Assembly: GCA_028101445.1 (NCBI GenBank)
Contig: JAOHKR010000003.1
Location: 1-64,000 of the forward strand
Direction: 5' to 3'
Source: Candidatus Pelagibacter sp.
GTDB taxonomy: Bacteria > Pseudomonadota > Alphaproteobacteria > Pelagibacterales > Pelagibacteraceae
DNA length: 64,000 nt
Positions 46,593 to 56,212 of this stretch are shown here, one piece after another. The notes beneath the pieces were generated by a model. That model was not told where the DNA came from. It made no database searches and saw only the letters and a program-made list of their open reading frames with translations. The translations under genes and the position numbers were made by a program. Numbering within the stretch: the stretch's first letter is position 1; the number at the start of each line of letters is the position of its first letter.

Positions 46593-46621
46593 AAAAACAA
46601 TTTAAAATATAAAGTATTGGT

Positions 46622-48118
46622 ATGAGTAGTTTACAAATGCCCAAAGTTGATAATTCTATTTTATCTAAAAGAGATCAGATTGTCTCTGACGTTGAAAAAA
46701 TAGTAGATCCTAAAAACGTTCTTTCACATATTGACGAGATTAAGCCTTATGAAACAGACGCTCTTGCCGCTTACAAACAAGTGCCGTTAATGGTGGTTTT
46801 ACCTGAGACAGTTAATGAAGTAAGTAAAATTTTAAAATATTGTAACGAGAACAAAATAAAAGTTGTTCCAAGAGGAGCAGGAACAGGTTTGTCAGGAGGA
46901 TCATTGCCATTGCAGGATTGCATTCTTCTAGCTATGGGAAAATTTAATAAAGTTTTAGAACTAGACTTTGAAAATAGATGCGTAGTCACTCAACCTTGTG
47001 TAACTAATTTAGCAATAACTCAAGCTGTACAAGATAAAGGTTTTTATTATGCTCCAGATCCATCGAGCCAAATTGCGTGTTCCATAGGAGGTAATGTTGC
47101 AGAAAATTCTGGGGGGGTTCATTCATTAAAGTATGGAGCTACAACAAATAATTTATTAGGCATAGAAGTTGTTTTGATGGATGGAACTATAACTAGATTT
47201 GGCGGCAAAGCTATGGATGCAGAAGGGTATGATTTTTTAGGTTTAATGACAGGTTCCGAAGGTTTGTTAGGAGTCATTACCGAGGTAACAGTAAAAATTT
47301 TAAAAACCCCAGAGGTTGTTAAAGCGGCTTTAGTTGGGTTTCCAACAATTGAGGATGCCGGTAATTGTGTTGCAGAAATTATTGCAGGTGGTTGCATACC
47401 AGCAGGAATGGAAATAATGGACAAGGCATTAACAAAAGCTACAAATGATTATTCAAAAGCAGGTTATCCAACAGATGCTGAAGCCATGATGATCGTTGAA
47501 TTCGATGGTACAGAACATGAAGTCGAAGCATATATTGAAAAAGTAAAAAAAATTTCTGAAAAAAATAATTCTTCAAGTTTAAAAATAAGCAAAAGCAATG
47601 AAGAGAGGTTAAAATTTTGGGCTGGAAGAAAAGCTGCTTTCCCTGCATGTGGAGTGCTAGCTCCAGACTATATGTGTATGGATGGATCGATACCAAGAGG
47701 TAAACTTGCAGAAGTATTAAAAGAAATTACAAGACTTTCTAAAAAATATGATCTTCCTGTAGCGAATGCTTTTCACGCTGGTGATGGAAATCTTCACCCT
47801 TTAATTATGTTTGATGCAAATAATAAAGAATCGTTAAAAAAATGTGAAGAATTTGGAGCAGACATACTGAAGTATTGCGTTAAAGTAGGCGGTGCATTAA
47901 CTGGCGAACATGGTGTTGGCATAGAAAAACGTGAATTAATGTGCGAAGCTTTTAACGATAAAGATATTCAACAACAATTAACTATAAAGGTAGCACTAGA
48001 TCCTAATTCTCTGTTAAATCCTGGTAAAGTATATCCAATTCTTAGAAAATGTGCTGAGGAAGGAAGGGTTCATGTCCATGGAGGAAAAACAAAATTCCCA
48101 GACATTCCAAGATTTTAA
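46622..48118 (+). CDS. glcD: Glycolate oxidase, FAD-binding subunit GlcD
   Basis: GlcD oxidises glycolate (or D-lactate) to the 2-oxo acid. The 498-residue protein has the PCMH FAD domain with PRGAGTGLSGGSLP at 83-96, PSSQIACSIGGNVAENSGG and GLMTGSEGLLGVITEVTVK. The C-terminal domain has ANAFHAGDGNLHP and GEHGVGIEKRE with metal and active-site histidines. glcE and glcF follow, so the three-subunit respiratory enzyme is complete. Confidence 0.96.
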   Translation: MSSLQMPKVDNSILSKRDQIVSDVEKIVDPKNVLSHIDEIKPYETDALAAYKQVPLMVVLPETVNEVSKILKYCNENKIKVVPRGAGTGLSGGSLPLQDCILLAMGKFNKVLELDFENRCVVTQPCVTNLAITQAVQDKGFYYAPDPSSQIACSIGGNVAENSGGVHSLKYGATTNNLLGIEVVLMDGTITRFGGKAMDAEGYDFLGLMTGSEGLLGVITEVTVKILKTPEVVKAALVGFPTIEDAGNCVAEIIAGGCIPAGMEIMDKALTKATNDYSKAGYPTDAEAMMIVEFDGTEHEVEAYIEKVKKISEKNNSSSLKISKSNEERLKFWAGRKAAFPACGVLAPDYMCMDGSIPRGKLAEVLKEITRLSKKYDLPVANAFHAGDGNLHPLIMFDANNKESLKKCEEFGADILKYCVKVGGALTGEHGVGIEKRELMCEAFNDKDIQQQLTIKVALDPNSLLNPGKVYPILRKCAEEGRVHVHGGKTKFPDIPRF

Positions 48119-49331
48119 TCAAAATATTTTTAAACCTAATTCTAGAGAAGAAATCACTCAGATTGTAAAAAATTGTTATAAAAAAAATATTCCCTTAGAA
48201 ATTAATGGATTAAAATCTAAGCATAAAATCGGAAGAAATTTCCAATCTGAAAAAACTTTGAATTTGTCTAACTATTCAGGAATAATTGAATATAAACCTG
48301 AAGAACTTTACATAAAAGCAAAAGCAGGAACTCCACTAAAAACTATAATTAATGAATTAGATAAAAATAATCAACAACTAGCATTTGAGCCCATTGATTT
48401 TGGTTTTTTATTTAAAGGTGAGAGTAATTTAGGAACTATAGGAGGAGTTATTTCTTGTAATTTTGCAGGACCAAGAAGATTTAAAGTAGGTAGTGCAAGA
48501 GATCATTTGTTAGGCTTTCAGGGTTTGAATGGAAAAGGAGAAACAATAAAATCGGGGGGAACAGTTGTAAAAAATGTAACAGGGTATGATTTGTGTAAAT
48601 TATTATCTGGTTCTTTTGGAACTCTCTCCATACTGACTGAATTATCTATAAAAGTTTTACCTAAACCAGAAATGAGCAAAACTTTAATAATCAATAATCC
48701 TCATTTAAAAAAAACAATTGAATATTTGGGTTCTGCTTTATCGTCTTCAACTGATCCATCTGGTGGAGTATTTTATCCTGAGTATTTTGAAAAAAATTTT
48801 ATTTTTAATGATCTCACTCACAAGAGTGCCTTAATAGGAATAAGAATAGAGGGACCTACAAATTCTGTAGATCAAAGAGTAGCAAGATTATGTAAAGAAT
48901 TAAATCTCTTGAGAGATGAATACTCAATACTTGAGCATGAACAGTCTAGTATATTTTGGAATAAAACAAAAAATTTAGAGGTCTTCTCTAACTCAAAAGG
49001 TAATTTATTAAGGGTTATTGTTCCGATGAGTGAAACTGTAAACGTGATACAAAAATTAAAAGCTTATGATATAAAATATTTTTTAGATTGGGGAGGAAGT
49101 TTAATTTGGCTTCAGATTGAAGATCTGAACTTAAAAATTCTAAAAGAAATTAGAGATATCACACAAAAACATTCAGGTTACTTTACAATTATTAAGATAG
49201 AAGAGGATTTAAAAGCATCGGCGGACATTTTTACTATTGATCCCATTAAGTATAAGATATCTGAAAAAATTAAAAAAAGTTTTGACCCAAAAAGGATTTT
49301 TAACCCAGGTAAAATGTATTCAGGAATATAA
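48072..49331 (+). CDS. glcE: Glycolate oxidase subunit GlcE
   Basis: GlcE is the second FAD-binding subunit. It has a PCMH domain (LEINGLKSKHKIGR, GESNLGTIGGVISCNFAGPRR, VVKNVTGYDLCKLLSGSFGTLSIL) and ends FDPKRIFNPGKMYSG. The frame opens at 48051, but the ATG at 48072 is chosen because GGAAGGG stands just upstream. It overlaps the end of glcD by 47 bp, giving 419 residues. Its stop touches glcF. Confidence 0.93.
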   Translation: MSMEEKQNSQTFQDFNQNIFKPNSREEITQIVKNCYKKNIPLEINGLKSKHKIGRNFQSEKTLNLSNYSGIIEYKPEELYIKAKAGTPLKTIINELDKNNQQLAFEPIDFGFLFKGESNLGTIGGVISCNFAGPRRFKVGSARDHLLGFQGLNGKGETIKSGGTVVKNVTGYDLCKLLSGSFGTLSILTELSIKVLPKPEMSKTLIINNPHLKKTIEYLGSALSSSTDPSGGVFYPEYFEKNFIFNDLTHKSALIGIRIEGPTNSVDQRVARLCKELNLLRDEYSILEHEQSSIFWNKTKNLEVFSNSKGNLLRVIVPMSETVNVIQKLKAYDIKYFLDWGGSLIWLQIEDLNLKILKEIRDITQKHSGYFTIIKIEEDLKASADIFTIDPIKYKISEKIKKSFDPKRIFNPGKMYSGI

Positions 49332-50629
49332 TGCAAACATCGTTCACAGAAAAGCAATTAGAAAATAAAGAAAATAAAACAAGTGAAACTATTTTAAGAA
49401 AATGTGTTCATTGTGGAATGTGCAACGCCACTTGCCCTACATACGGAATTAATGGTGATGAGCTAGAAGGCCCAAGAGGACGAATTTATCTTATTAAAGA
49501 TATGCTTGAGAATAATAAACCTGCAAATAAAAAAATAGCACAACATATAGATAGTTGCCTATCTTGTTATTCGTGTATGACGACTTGTCCCTCAGGTGTA
49601 AATTATATGCACTTAATCGATCATGGCAGAAATTACGTAGAGGAAACTTATAAAAGACCATTTTTAGAAAGAACTTTTAGAAATATTTTATCATTCGTTT
49701 TACCAAGACCAAAAGTGTTTTTAACTTTAGCAATTTTAACAAAATTTATTAAACCTTTTAGTTTTTTAATGCCAAGATTTTTAAAAAATTCACTTAATTT
49801 AATGCCTGATAAGATCCCATCAAAAAAAATTAAAACACAAAAAATTTATAGCCCACTTAATGGAAAAAAAATTTCAAGAGTCGCTTTATTAACTGGGTGC
49901 GTACAAAGAGTAATATCTCCAGAAATAAATGAAGCAACGATAAGACTTCTTAATAGACATAATGTGGAAGTAGTCGTAATGCCAGATATTGATTGCTGCG
50001 GGTCTCTAAATCATCATTTAGGAAAGAAAGAAAAAGCTAAATTGTCTTTCGTTAAAAATATAGAAAGCTGGCACGATGAATATTTATTAAATGGATTAGA
50101 CGCTATTATAAGCAATACTTCGGGTTGCGGCACAACTATGAAAGACTATGGTCATATTTTTAAAAATGACAAAGAAATGAAAAAAAAAGCAAAAAAAATT
50201 TCAGAACTCACAAAAGATATCACTGAATATTTAGATGAAAATTTAAAATTAGATATAAAAAAAAATGAAGAAAAAAAATATAAAATTGCCTATCATTCTG
50301 CATGCTCTATGCAGCACGGTCAAAAAATACATGATCAACCAAAGGAACTTATTTCTAAAACTGGAAATAAAGTATTAGATATTCCTGATGGCCATTTATG
50401 TTGCGGTTCAGCCGGCACATATAATATTCTCCATCAAAAAATGGCTAAGTCTTTGTTAAGAAACAAAGTAAACAATATTGAAAAAATTACACCAGACTTT
50501 ATTTCAACTGGAAATATTGGATGTATGACTCAAATTTCTACAGGCACAAGAATACCTATAATACATACTGTGGAACTTTTAGATTGGTTTACTGGTGGCC
50601 CAAAGCCTTATAAGCTTAAAGACTTTTAA
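49331..50629 (+). CDS. glcF: Glycolate oxidase iron-sulfur subunit GlcF
   Basis: GlcF passes electrons to the quinone pool. Two 4Fe-4S motifs are present: Cys25, 28, 31, 35 (CVHCGMCNATCP) and Cys76, 79, 82, 86 (CLSCYSCMTTCP). Two CCG domains (IDCCGSLNHH, LCCGSAGTYN) follow. The 432-residue length is right. A hydrophobic stretch near 118-150 may dock it on the membrane. Two bases separate it from the reductase gene. Confidence 0.96.
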   Translation: MQTSFTEKQLENKENKTSETILRKCVHCGMCNATCPTYGINGDELEGPRGRIYLIKDMLENNKPANKKIAQHIDSCLSCYSCMTTCPSGVNYMHLIDHGRNYVEETYKRPFLERTFRNILSFVLPRPKVFLTLAILTKFIKPFSFLMPRFLKNSLNLMPDKIPSKKIKTQKIYSPLNGKKISRVALLTGCVQRVISPEINEATIRLLNRHNVEVVVMPDIDCCGSLNHHLGKKEKAKLSFVKNIESWHDEYLLNGLDAIISNTSGCGTTMKDYGHIFKNDKEMKKKAKKISELTKDITEYLDENLKLDIKKNEEKKYKIAYHSACSMQHGQKIHDQPKELISKTGNKVLDIPDGHLCCGSAGTYNILHQKMAKSLLRNKVNNIEKITPDFISTGNIGCMTQISTGTRIPIIHTVELLDWFTGGPKPYKLKDF

Positions 50630-50631
50630 AA

Positions 50632-51585
50632 ATGAAAAAAATATTTGTAACTCGAAAACTCTTAAAAGAAAATGAAGAAAAATTAAAAGAGTTATTTGAT
50701 GTAAAACTTAATCCCAATGATCAGATTTATACTGCTAAAGAAATAATAGATGGATCAAAAGATTTTGACGGAATTTTAAGCTCAGTTACCGATCCTATTA
50801 ACTCAGATACTATTTCAAAACTTTCAAGTAGTATAAAAATTATTGCAAATGGTGCTGTAGGTTTTGGCAATATAGACATAAAAGCTGCTAAGGAAAAAAA
50901 AATTGTTGTTACAAACACTCCAGATGTTTTAACTGATGCTACAGCCGATATTCAGATTTTACTTTTGTTGGGTGCATCTAGAAAAGCATATGAAGGAAGA
51001 ATTGCAGCAGAAACACAAAGTTGGAAATGGTCATGGGATTTTTTATTAGGCAAACAAATGTCAAACAAAAGACTCGGAATATTAGGTATGGGTAGAATTG
51101 GAAGAGCTGTAGCTAAGAGAGCCAAAGCATTTGGTATGGAAATTCATTACCATAATAGATCTAAACTTTCAGCAGAGTTAGAAGATGGAGCAATTTACCA
51201 TGATAATATAAAAGATCTTTTTGCTAAAAGTGAATTTTTATCAATCAATTGTCCTGCCACGCCAGAAACTAAAAATATTATTAACAAGAACACTTTAAGT
51301 TATTTAAAAGAAAATACTGTTGTAGGTAATGCTGCTAGAGGAGATGTAGTTGATGATGACGCAATGGTGGAAGCTTTAAAAAATGGAACAGTATTTGCTT
51401 ACGGTCTTGATGTTTATAATGGGGAACCAAAAATACATCCTGAATATTTAAAGTTGAAAAATATTTTTTTATTACCTCATCTTGGTAGTGCAACTAAAAG
51501 AACCAGGTGGGACATGGCATACCGTGCGACTAAAAATCTTGAAGATTTCTTTCTAGGGAAAAAACCTCAAGATCAAGTAAACTAA
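50632..51585 (+). CDS. D-2-hydroxyacid dehydrogenase (glyoxylate/hydroxypyruvate reductase-like)
   Basis: The 317-residue NAD(P)-dependent enzyme has the Rossmann motif GILGMGRIGRAVAKRAK, substrate loop ANGAVGFGNIDI, NAARGDVVDDDAM with the catalytic arginine, and the catalytic histidine in LLPHLGSATKRTR. Similarity is to D-glycerate dehydrogenases. Downstream of glcDEF it would reduce glyoxylate or hydroxypyruvate. It is the last gene before a 112 bp gap that holds the TRAP operon promoter region. Confidence 0.93.
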   Translation: MKKIFVTRKLLKENEEKLKELFDVKLNPNDQIYTAKEIIDGSKDFDGILSSVTDPINSDTISKLSSSIKIIANGAVGFGNIDIKAAKEKKIVVTNTPDVLTDATADIQILLLLGASRKAYEGRIAAETQSWKWSWDFLLGKQMSNKRLGILGMGRIGRAVAKRAKAFGMEIHYHNRSKLSAELEDGAIYHDNIKDLFAKSEFLSINCPATPETKNIINKNTLSYLKENTVVGNAARGDVVDDDAMVEALKNGTVFAYGLDVYNGEPKIHPEYLKLKNIFLLPHLGSATKRTRWDMAYRATKNLEDFFLGKKPQDQVN

Positions 51586-51697
51586 TGCACCTATAGATTG
51601 AATTTAATTATACTACATTAAAATAATTCTAAAATATAAGAAGACTCAATGTAAAGTTTATGCTTAGATAATAAATTAATTAATAAACGGAGGACAT

Positions 51698-52846
51698 ATG
51701 TCAAAAAAAGTAAAAGGAGTTAAAACTCCAGCAAGACGTAAGTTCTTTAAAGCAGCAGCAGCTACGGGTGCAGCAGCGGCAGCAACAATTGCAATGCCAA
51801 ACATTGCTCTTGGAGCTCCGATAACTTTAAAGATGCAAGCGGCTTGGCCGTCAGGCGCTAACATTTTCTTCGAAATGGCTGGCGACTACGCAAAAATGGT
51901 AAGCGACATGTCAGGTGGAGAACTTAAGATTGATCTTCAACCGGTTGGCGCAATTGTAAAGACTTCAGAAGTTGGACAAGCAGTAAGTTCAGGCGTTGTT
52001 GATATGGGTCACTGGGTGACTGCATATTGGTACGGTAAAAATGCTGCTGCTTCACTTTTTGGAACTGGACCATCATACGGAATGTCATCTCAAGAAGTAA
52101 TGGGATGGATGGAGTACGGTGGAGGTAGAAAACTTTATGAGGAAACTCTAGCGAAAGTTGGATTTGACTACATAGGGTTCTTTCACATGCCTATGCCAGC
52201 ACAACCTTTTGGTTGGTTCAAAAAGAACGTAACTAAAGTATCTGATGTTAAAGGGATGAAATATAGAACAGTTGGTTTAGCGACTAACGTTTTAACTGCT
52301 ATGGGAATGGTTGTAAGACAATTACCCGGCGGTGAAATTCAGCCAGCGATGAAAACAGGTTTGATCGAAGCTGCTGAGTTTAATAACCCAACATCTGACT
52401 CACAGTTTGGTATGCAAGATGTATCTAAGCACTATCACTTAGGTAGTTTTCACCAATCTCAAGAGATGTTTGAAATACCAATGAATAAAAAGAAATATAA
52501 TTCATTGTCACCAGCACACCAAGCGATCTTAAAAAACGCTGCATATGCTGCGAACACAGACAACTATTTCAAAGCATTGGTTAGATACTCAGCTGACTTA
52601 TCTAAGTTGATGAATGAGCACAAAGTAAATGTGTATCAAACATCAGATGCAATATTAGCTCAACAGTTAAAAGGTTGGGATAAAATTGTTAAAGAGTTCT
52701 CAGATAAAGATGCTCACTTTAAGAAAATCATAAATTCTCAAAAAACATACGCTAAGAGAGTTATGAAATACTTATTGATGAATCAGCCTAACTATAAACT
52801 TGCTTATGAAAACGAGTTTGGAAATATTGAAAAAGTTAAAATTTAG
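51698..52846 (+). CDS. dctP: TRAP transporter substrate-binding protein, TakP-like
   Basis: This periplasmic receptor binds small carboxylates. A Tat signal is visible (ARRKFFKAAAATGAA, residues 11-25 or so), so it may be exported folded. The mature protein has KYRTVGLATNV with the carboxylate-binding arginine, LPGGEIQPAMKTG, AAEFNNPTSDSQFG and GSFHQSQEMFE. These resemble the 2-oxo acid receptor TakP of Rhodobacter as I recall it. A strong GGAGG stands at 51689-51693, and the gene is followed by its own terminator, as expected for a receptor made in excess of its permease. Confidence 0.93.
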   Translation: MSKKVKGVKTPARRKFFKAAAATGAAAAATIAMPNIALGAPITLKMQAAWPSGANIFFEMAGDYAKMVSDMSGGELKIDLQPVGAIVKTSEVGQAVSSGVVDMGHWVTAYWYGKNAAASLFGTGPSYGMSSQEVMGWMEYGGGRKLYEETLAKVGFDYIGFFHMPMPAQPFGWFKKNVTKVSDVKGMKYRTVGLATNVLTAMGMVVRQLPGGEIQPAMKTGLIEAAEFNNPTSDSQFGMQDVSKHYHLGSFHQSQEMFEIPMNKKKYNSLSPAHQAILKNAAYAANTDNYFKALVRYSADLSKLMNEHKVNVYQTSDAILAQQLKGWDKIVKEFSDKDAHFKKIINSQKTYAKRVMKYLLMNQPNYKLAYENEFGNIEKVKI

Positions 52847-52871
52847 TTAACTTTTTGATTTATTGAAAAAA

Positions 52872-52899
52872 GAGGGGGTTTAATCGCCCCCTTTTTTTT
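52872..52899 (+). terminator. Rho-independent terminator between dctP and dctQ
   Basis: AGGGGG (52873-52878) pairs with CCCCCT (52887-52892) around an 8-base loop, followed by a run of T to 52899. It lies 26 bases past the dctP stop. Partial read-through would give much receptor mRNA and less permease mRNA. The stem is nearly pure G-C in an AT-rich region. Confidence 0.92.
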
Positions 52900-52935
52900 A
52901 TAGAATTTTTGAAAAATTTATAATACTTTTAAACT

Positions 52936-53520
52936 ATGAGAAGCTTCATTTCATTTGCAGATCATTTAAGTACTTCGATAGGAAAAGCATTTTCTTGGTG
53001 CATTGTTATTTTAATGGGAGGAACAGTTTACGAAGTAATAATGGCATACGTATTTAATGCTCCAACCCTTTGGAATTTTGATTTTAGTATGCAAATGTAT
53101 GGTGCAATACTTATGATGTCAGGCGCATATTGCTTGGCAACAGAATCTCACGTACGAGGTGATGTAATTTACAGACTTTTCAAACCAAAAACACAAGGCT
53201 GGATAGATTTGGTTCTTTATTTTATTTTCTTTTTCCCAGGTGTTTTAGCTTTAACTTTTTATGGTTACGATTATGCAGCCTTAGCTTGGAAGATAAAAGA
53301 AACAAGTTGGAGTAGTCCGGCACAAATACAAATTTACATGGTTAAAGCTATGATACCTGCAGCAGGGGTAACTTTAACTATTCAAGGTATTAGTGAAGTT
53401 TTTAGATCTATCATTTGTATTCAAACCGGTCATTGGCCTGCTAGAATGGTAGTTGCAGAAGAAACAGAAAAAATTTTAATGAGAACTTCACAAGACGAGG
53501 ATCAAAAAGATGCTATTTAG
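52936..53520 (+). CDS. dctQ: TRAP transporter small membrane subunit
   Basis: The 194-residue protein has four membrane helices, the typical FNAPTLWNFDFSMQMYGAILMMSGAYCL block and SHVRGDVIYRLF. It forms the transport complex with DctM, which it overlaps by 11 bp. A TATAAT at 52919-52924 could give it a weak promoter of its own after the terminator. Confidence 0.94.
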   Translation: MRSFISFADHLSTSIGKAFSWCIVILMGGTVYEVIMAYVFNAPTLWNFDFSMQMYGAILMMSGAYCLATESHVRGDVIYRLFKPKTQGWIDLVLYFIFFFPGVLALTFYGYDYAALAWKIKETSWSSPAQIQIYMVKAMIPAAGVTLTIQGISEVFRSIICIQTGHWPARMVVAEETEKILMRTSQDEDQKDAI

Positions 53521-54871
53521 TTTAACAAATCCTGAAGTGGCCATCATGATGATGGGTATATTTTTATTTGCGGTGCTATTAGGTTTTCCAATTGCGTTCA
53601 CATTAATGGCAATGGGTATAGGTTTTGGTTATTACGCTTATTATGATCCAGCAGTCATGGAACACTTCCTTGACAATAGAATATTTCAACTTTTTGTCCA
53701 AAATACTTACACAGTAATGGACAACAATGTGCTTACGGCTGTCCCCTTATTTTTATTCATGGGATACTTAGTTGAGCGAGCAGGAATTGTATCAAAATTA
53801 TTTTTTGCAATAAGATTGGCTGCACATAGATTGCCAGCTTCAATGGCGGTAGCTGCATTAATTACTTGTACTTTATTTTCTACAGCTACAGGAATTATCG
53901 GGGCTGTGGTTACATTAATGGGATTACTTGCTTGGCCGGCAATGGTTAAAGCAGGATATGATAAAAAATTTGCATCAGGCATAATTTGCGCCGGGGGATG
54001 TTTAGGAATTTTAATACCTCCAAGCATTATGTTAATTGTTTATTCGGTAATTGCTCAACTTTCACCTTTAAGGTTGTTTGCAGCAGCTATTTTTCCAGGA
54101 CTAATGTTGGCTGGCTTGTATATTGTTTATGCAGTAACCCGAGCATATTTAAATCCATCGATTGCACCAAAACCACCAGCTGAAGATATTCCACCAACAG
54201 GAGCTATTTTACTTGAGGTGCTTGTATCTTTTGTTCCGTTATTCGGTTTGATTATGTTAGTGCTTGGAACAATTCTAGCAGGTATAGCAACACCTGCAGA
54301 AGCAGCAGCAGCCGGAGCGTTTGGTGCACTAGTATTATCTTATTTTTATAAAACACTTAAATGGAAAAACTTTAAAGAGTCAGTTTTTTTAACCGCAAAA
54401 ACAACGGCGATGATCATGTGGTTATTTATAGGATCTTGGACTTTTTCCTCTGTGTTTTCTTATTTAGGAGGCCATGAAGTTTTCGAACATTTTTTTAAAT
54501 CAATGGACTTAGCTCCTTGGCAATTTTTAGTTATTACTCAAATAATAATTTTTCTTCTAGGTTGGCCTTTGGAGTGGACTGAAATTTTAATAATATTTGT
54601 ACCAATATTTTTACCTCTATTAGTATTGTTTGATGTAAATCCATATTTCTTTGCAATGTTAATAGCTTTAAATCTACAAACTTCTTTTTTAACTCCGCCT
54701 ATGGCCATGTCCGCCTATTACTTAAAAGGCGTCCAGTCTAAAAATGTTGAACTAATGGAAATATTTGCCGGAATAATGCCGTTCTTAGGTATAGTAATTT
54801 TTGCCATGGTCTTAATGTATTGGTTCCCTGGAATAGCTTTATGGTTACCAGAAACACTTTTCGCTGAATAG
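53510..54871 (+). CDS. dctM: TRAP transporter large permease subunit
   Basis: This is the ion-coupled channel of the TRAP transporter. The 453-residue protein has about 12 helices. The DctM signatures are GIFLFAVLLGFPIAFTLMAMG at the start, VPLFLFMGYLVERAG, GCLGILIPPSIMLIVY, ATPAEAAAAGAFGAL and LQTSFLTPPMAMSAYYLKG. It lies 9 bp before the amidase gene, with which it is probably transcribed. Confidence 0.96.
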   Translation: MLFSLTNPEVAIMMMGIFLFAVLLGFPIAFTLMAMGIGFGYYAYYDPAVMEHFLDNRIFQLFVQNTYTVMDNNVLTAVPLFLFMGYLVERAGIVSKLFFAIRLAAHRLPASMAVAALITCTLFSTATGIIGAVVTLMGLLAWPAMVKAGYDKKFASGIICAGGCLGILIPPSIMLIVYSVIAQLSPLRLFAAAIFPGLMLAGLYIVYAVTRAYLNPSIAPKPPAEDIPPTGAILLEVLVSFVPLFGLIMLVLGTILAGIATPAEAAAAGAFGALVLSYFYKTLKWKNFKESVFLTAKTTAMIMWLFIGSWTFSSVFSYLGGHEVFEHFFKSMDLAPWQFLVITQIIIFLLGWPLEWTEILIIFVPIFLPLLVLFDVNPYFFAMLIALNLQTSFLTPPMAMSAYYLKGVQSKNVELMEIFAGIMPFLGIVIFAMVLMYWFPGIALWLPETLFAE

Positions 54872-54880
54872 AAAATAATC

Positions 54881-56212
54881 ATGATAAATATTTTTTCACT
54901 TTCAACTAATGAATTAGTTGCTCAATTACGAGAAGGCCAAATTTCTTCCGTAGAAGTATGCAAAGCTTATTTAGGAAGAGTAGAAAAGTTTGAAAAGGAT
55001 GTGAAGGCATGGACATTTCTAGATAAAAAGATTCTTTTAGAAAAAGCAGAGGAAGCCGATGAATATAGAAAGACCGGGAAACCTTTAGGGCCACTTCACG
55101 GTTTGCCAATAGCGGTTAAAGATATTTTTGGAACATATGATATGCCAACTGAATGTGGCACTGTATTTAGAAAAAAAATGTCCGCCTCACAAGATTCAGA
55201 AGTAGTAAATTTATTAAAAAATGCTGGAGCTATAATCATGGGAAAAACGGTAACTGCTGAGCTGGCTTATATTCATCCCGGCAAAACAACAAACCCGCAT
55301 GATTATTCAAGAACACCAGGTGGTTCTTCAAGTGGATCAGCAGCAGTAATAGCTTCACAAATGGCACCACTATCTATTGGCTCACAAACAGGTGGATCAA
55401 TTGTACGACCAGCTTCATACTGTGGAGTAGTTGGATACAAACCTTCTTATGGATTAATTTCGAGGAGTGGAGTGCTCAAGACTTCTGAAAAATTAGATAC
55501 TATCGGTGTATACGGAAAATCAGTTGAAGATGTGGCTTTGTTAGCAAAGTCTCTAATAAAAAAAGATCTTTATGATCCTGCGACAATCCATTTTGCTGCT
55601 GACAATATGCTAGAAATTTGTAAACAAGAACCAATTTTTGAACCAAAATTTATTTTTTATAAAACAGATAAATGGAAAAACATTCATAAAGATTCAAGAG
55701 ATGCTTTCGAATTTTTTATAAAAAAATTTAAAAAAAATATTGAAATTTTTGATACTCCTTCATACTTTAAGAATATACCAAAACATCATCAGATTATTCA
55801 CGAAACAGACTTAGCTAATAACTTCCAAGCTTATTATAAGAAAGATAAAAAGAAGCTTTCCAAAGAAATGAGAGATGCTATTGAAAAAGGACTTAAACAT
55901 TCCGCTTATGATTATGCTAATGCTATAGATTTTATGAAACAAAGTTATGAGTCTTTCAAAGAAGTTTTTGAAGATTACCATGGAATAATTTCACCCTCAG
56001 CAAGCGGTGTAGCTGATAAAGGATTAAAATCTACAGGTAGCGCAGATTTTCAAAAGACGTGGACCTATCTAGGTTTGCCAACTATTTCACTTCCTTTACT
56101 AACAGGAGAAAATAATTTACCATTAGGCGTCCAGTTAACAGGTAATAAGCTGGATGATTTAAGGTTTTTAAGTATAGCTAATTGGTTGGAGAAAAATTGC
56201 AAAGATGAATAA
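54881..56212 (+). CDS. Amidase signature family hydrolase
   Basis: The 443-residue enzyme hydrolyses an amide bond. The Ser-cisSer-Lys triad is visible: Lys80 in PIAVKDIFG, the cis-serine in PGGSSSGSAA near 147-155, and the nucleophile Ser173 in SQTGGSIVRPA. It is shorter than GatA, has no gatB or gatC neighbour and is not likely to be Glu-tRNA amidotransferase. Next to the TRAP transporter it may process an imported amide, which is only a guess. Confidence 0.9.
   Translation: MINIFSLSTNELVAQLREGQISSVEVCKAYLGRVEKFEKDVKAWTFLDKKILLEKAEEADEYRKTGKPLGPLHGLPIAVKDIFGTYDMPTECGTVFRKKMSASQDSEVVNLLKNAGAIIMGKTVTAELAYIHPGKTTNPHDYSRTPGGSSSGSAAVIASQMAPLSIGSQTGGSIVRPASYCGVVGYKPSYGLISRSGVLKTSEKLDTIGVYGKSVEDVALLAKSLIKKDLYDPATIHFAADNMLEICKQEPIFEPKFIFYKTDKWKNIHKDSRDAFEFFIKKFKKNIEIFDTPSYFKNIPKHHQIIHETDLANNFQAYYKKDKKKLSKEMRDAIEKGLKHSAYDYANAIDFMKQSYESFKEVFEDYHGIISPSASGVADKGLKSTGSADFQKTWTYLGLPTISLPLLTGENNLPLGVQLTGNKLDDLRFLSIANWLEKNCKDE

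Noticed and set aside
46573..46621. Glycine riboswitch before glcD
   Set aside because: The gap is only 49 bp, too short for even one glycine aptamer, and lacks its conserved core.
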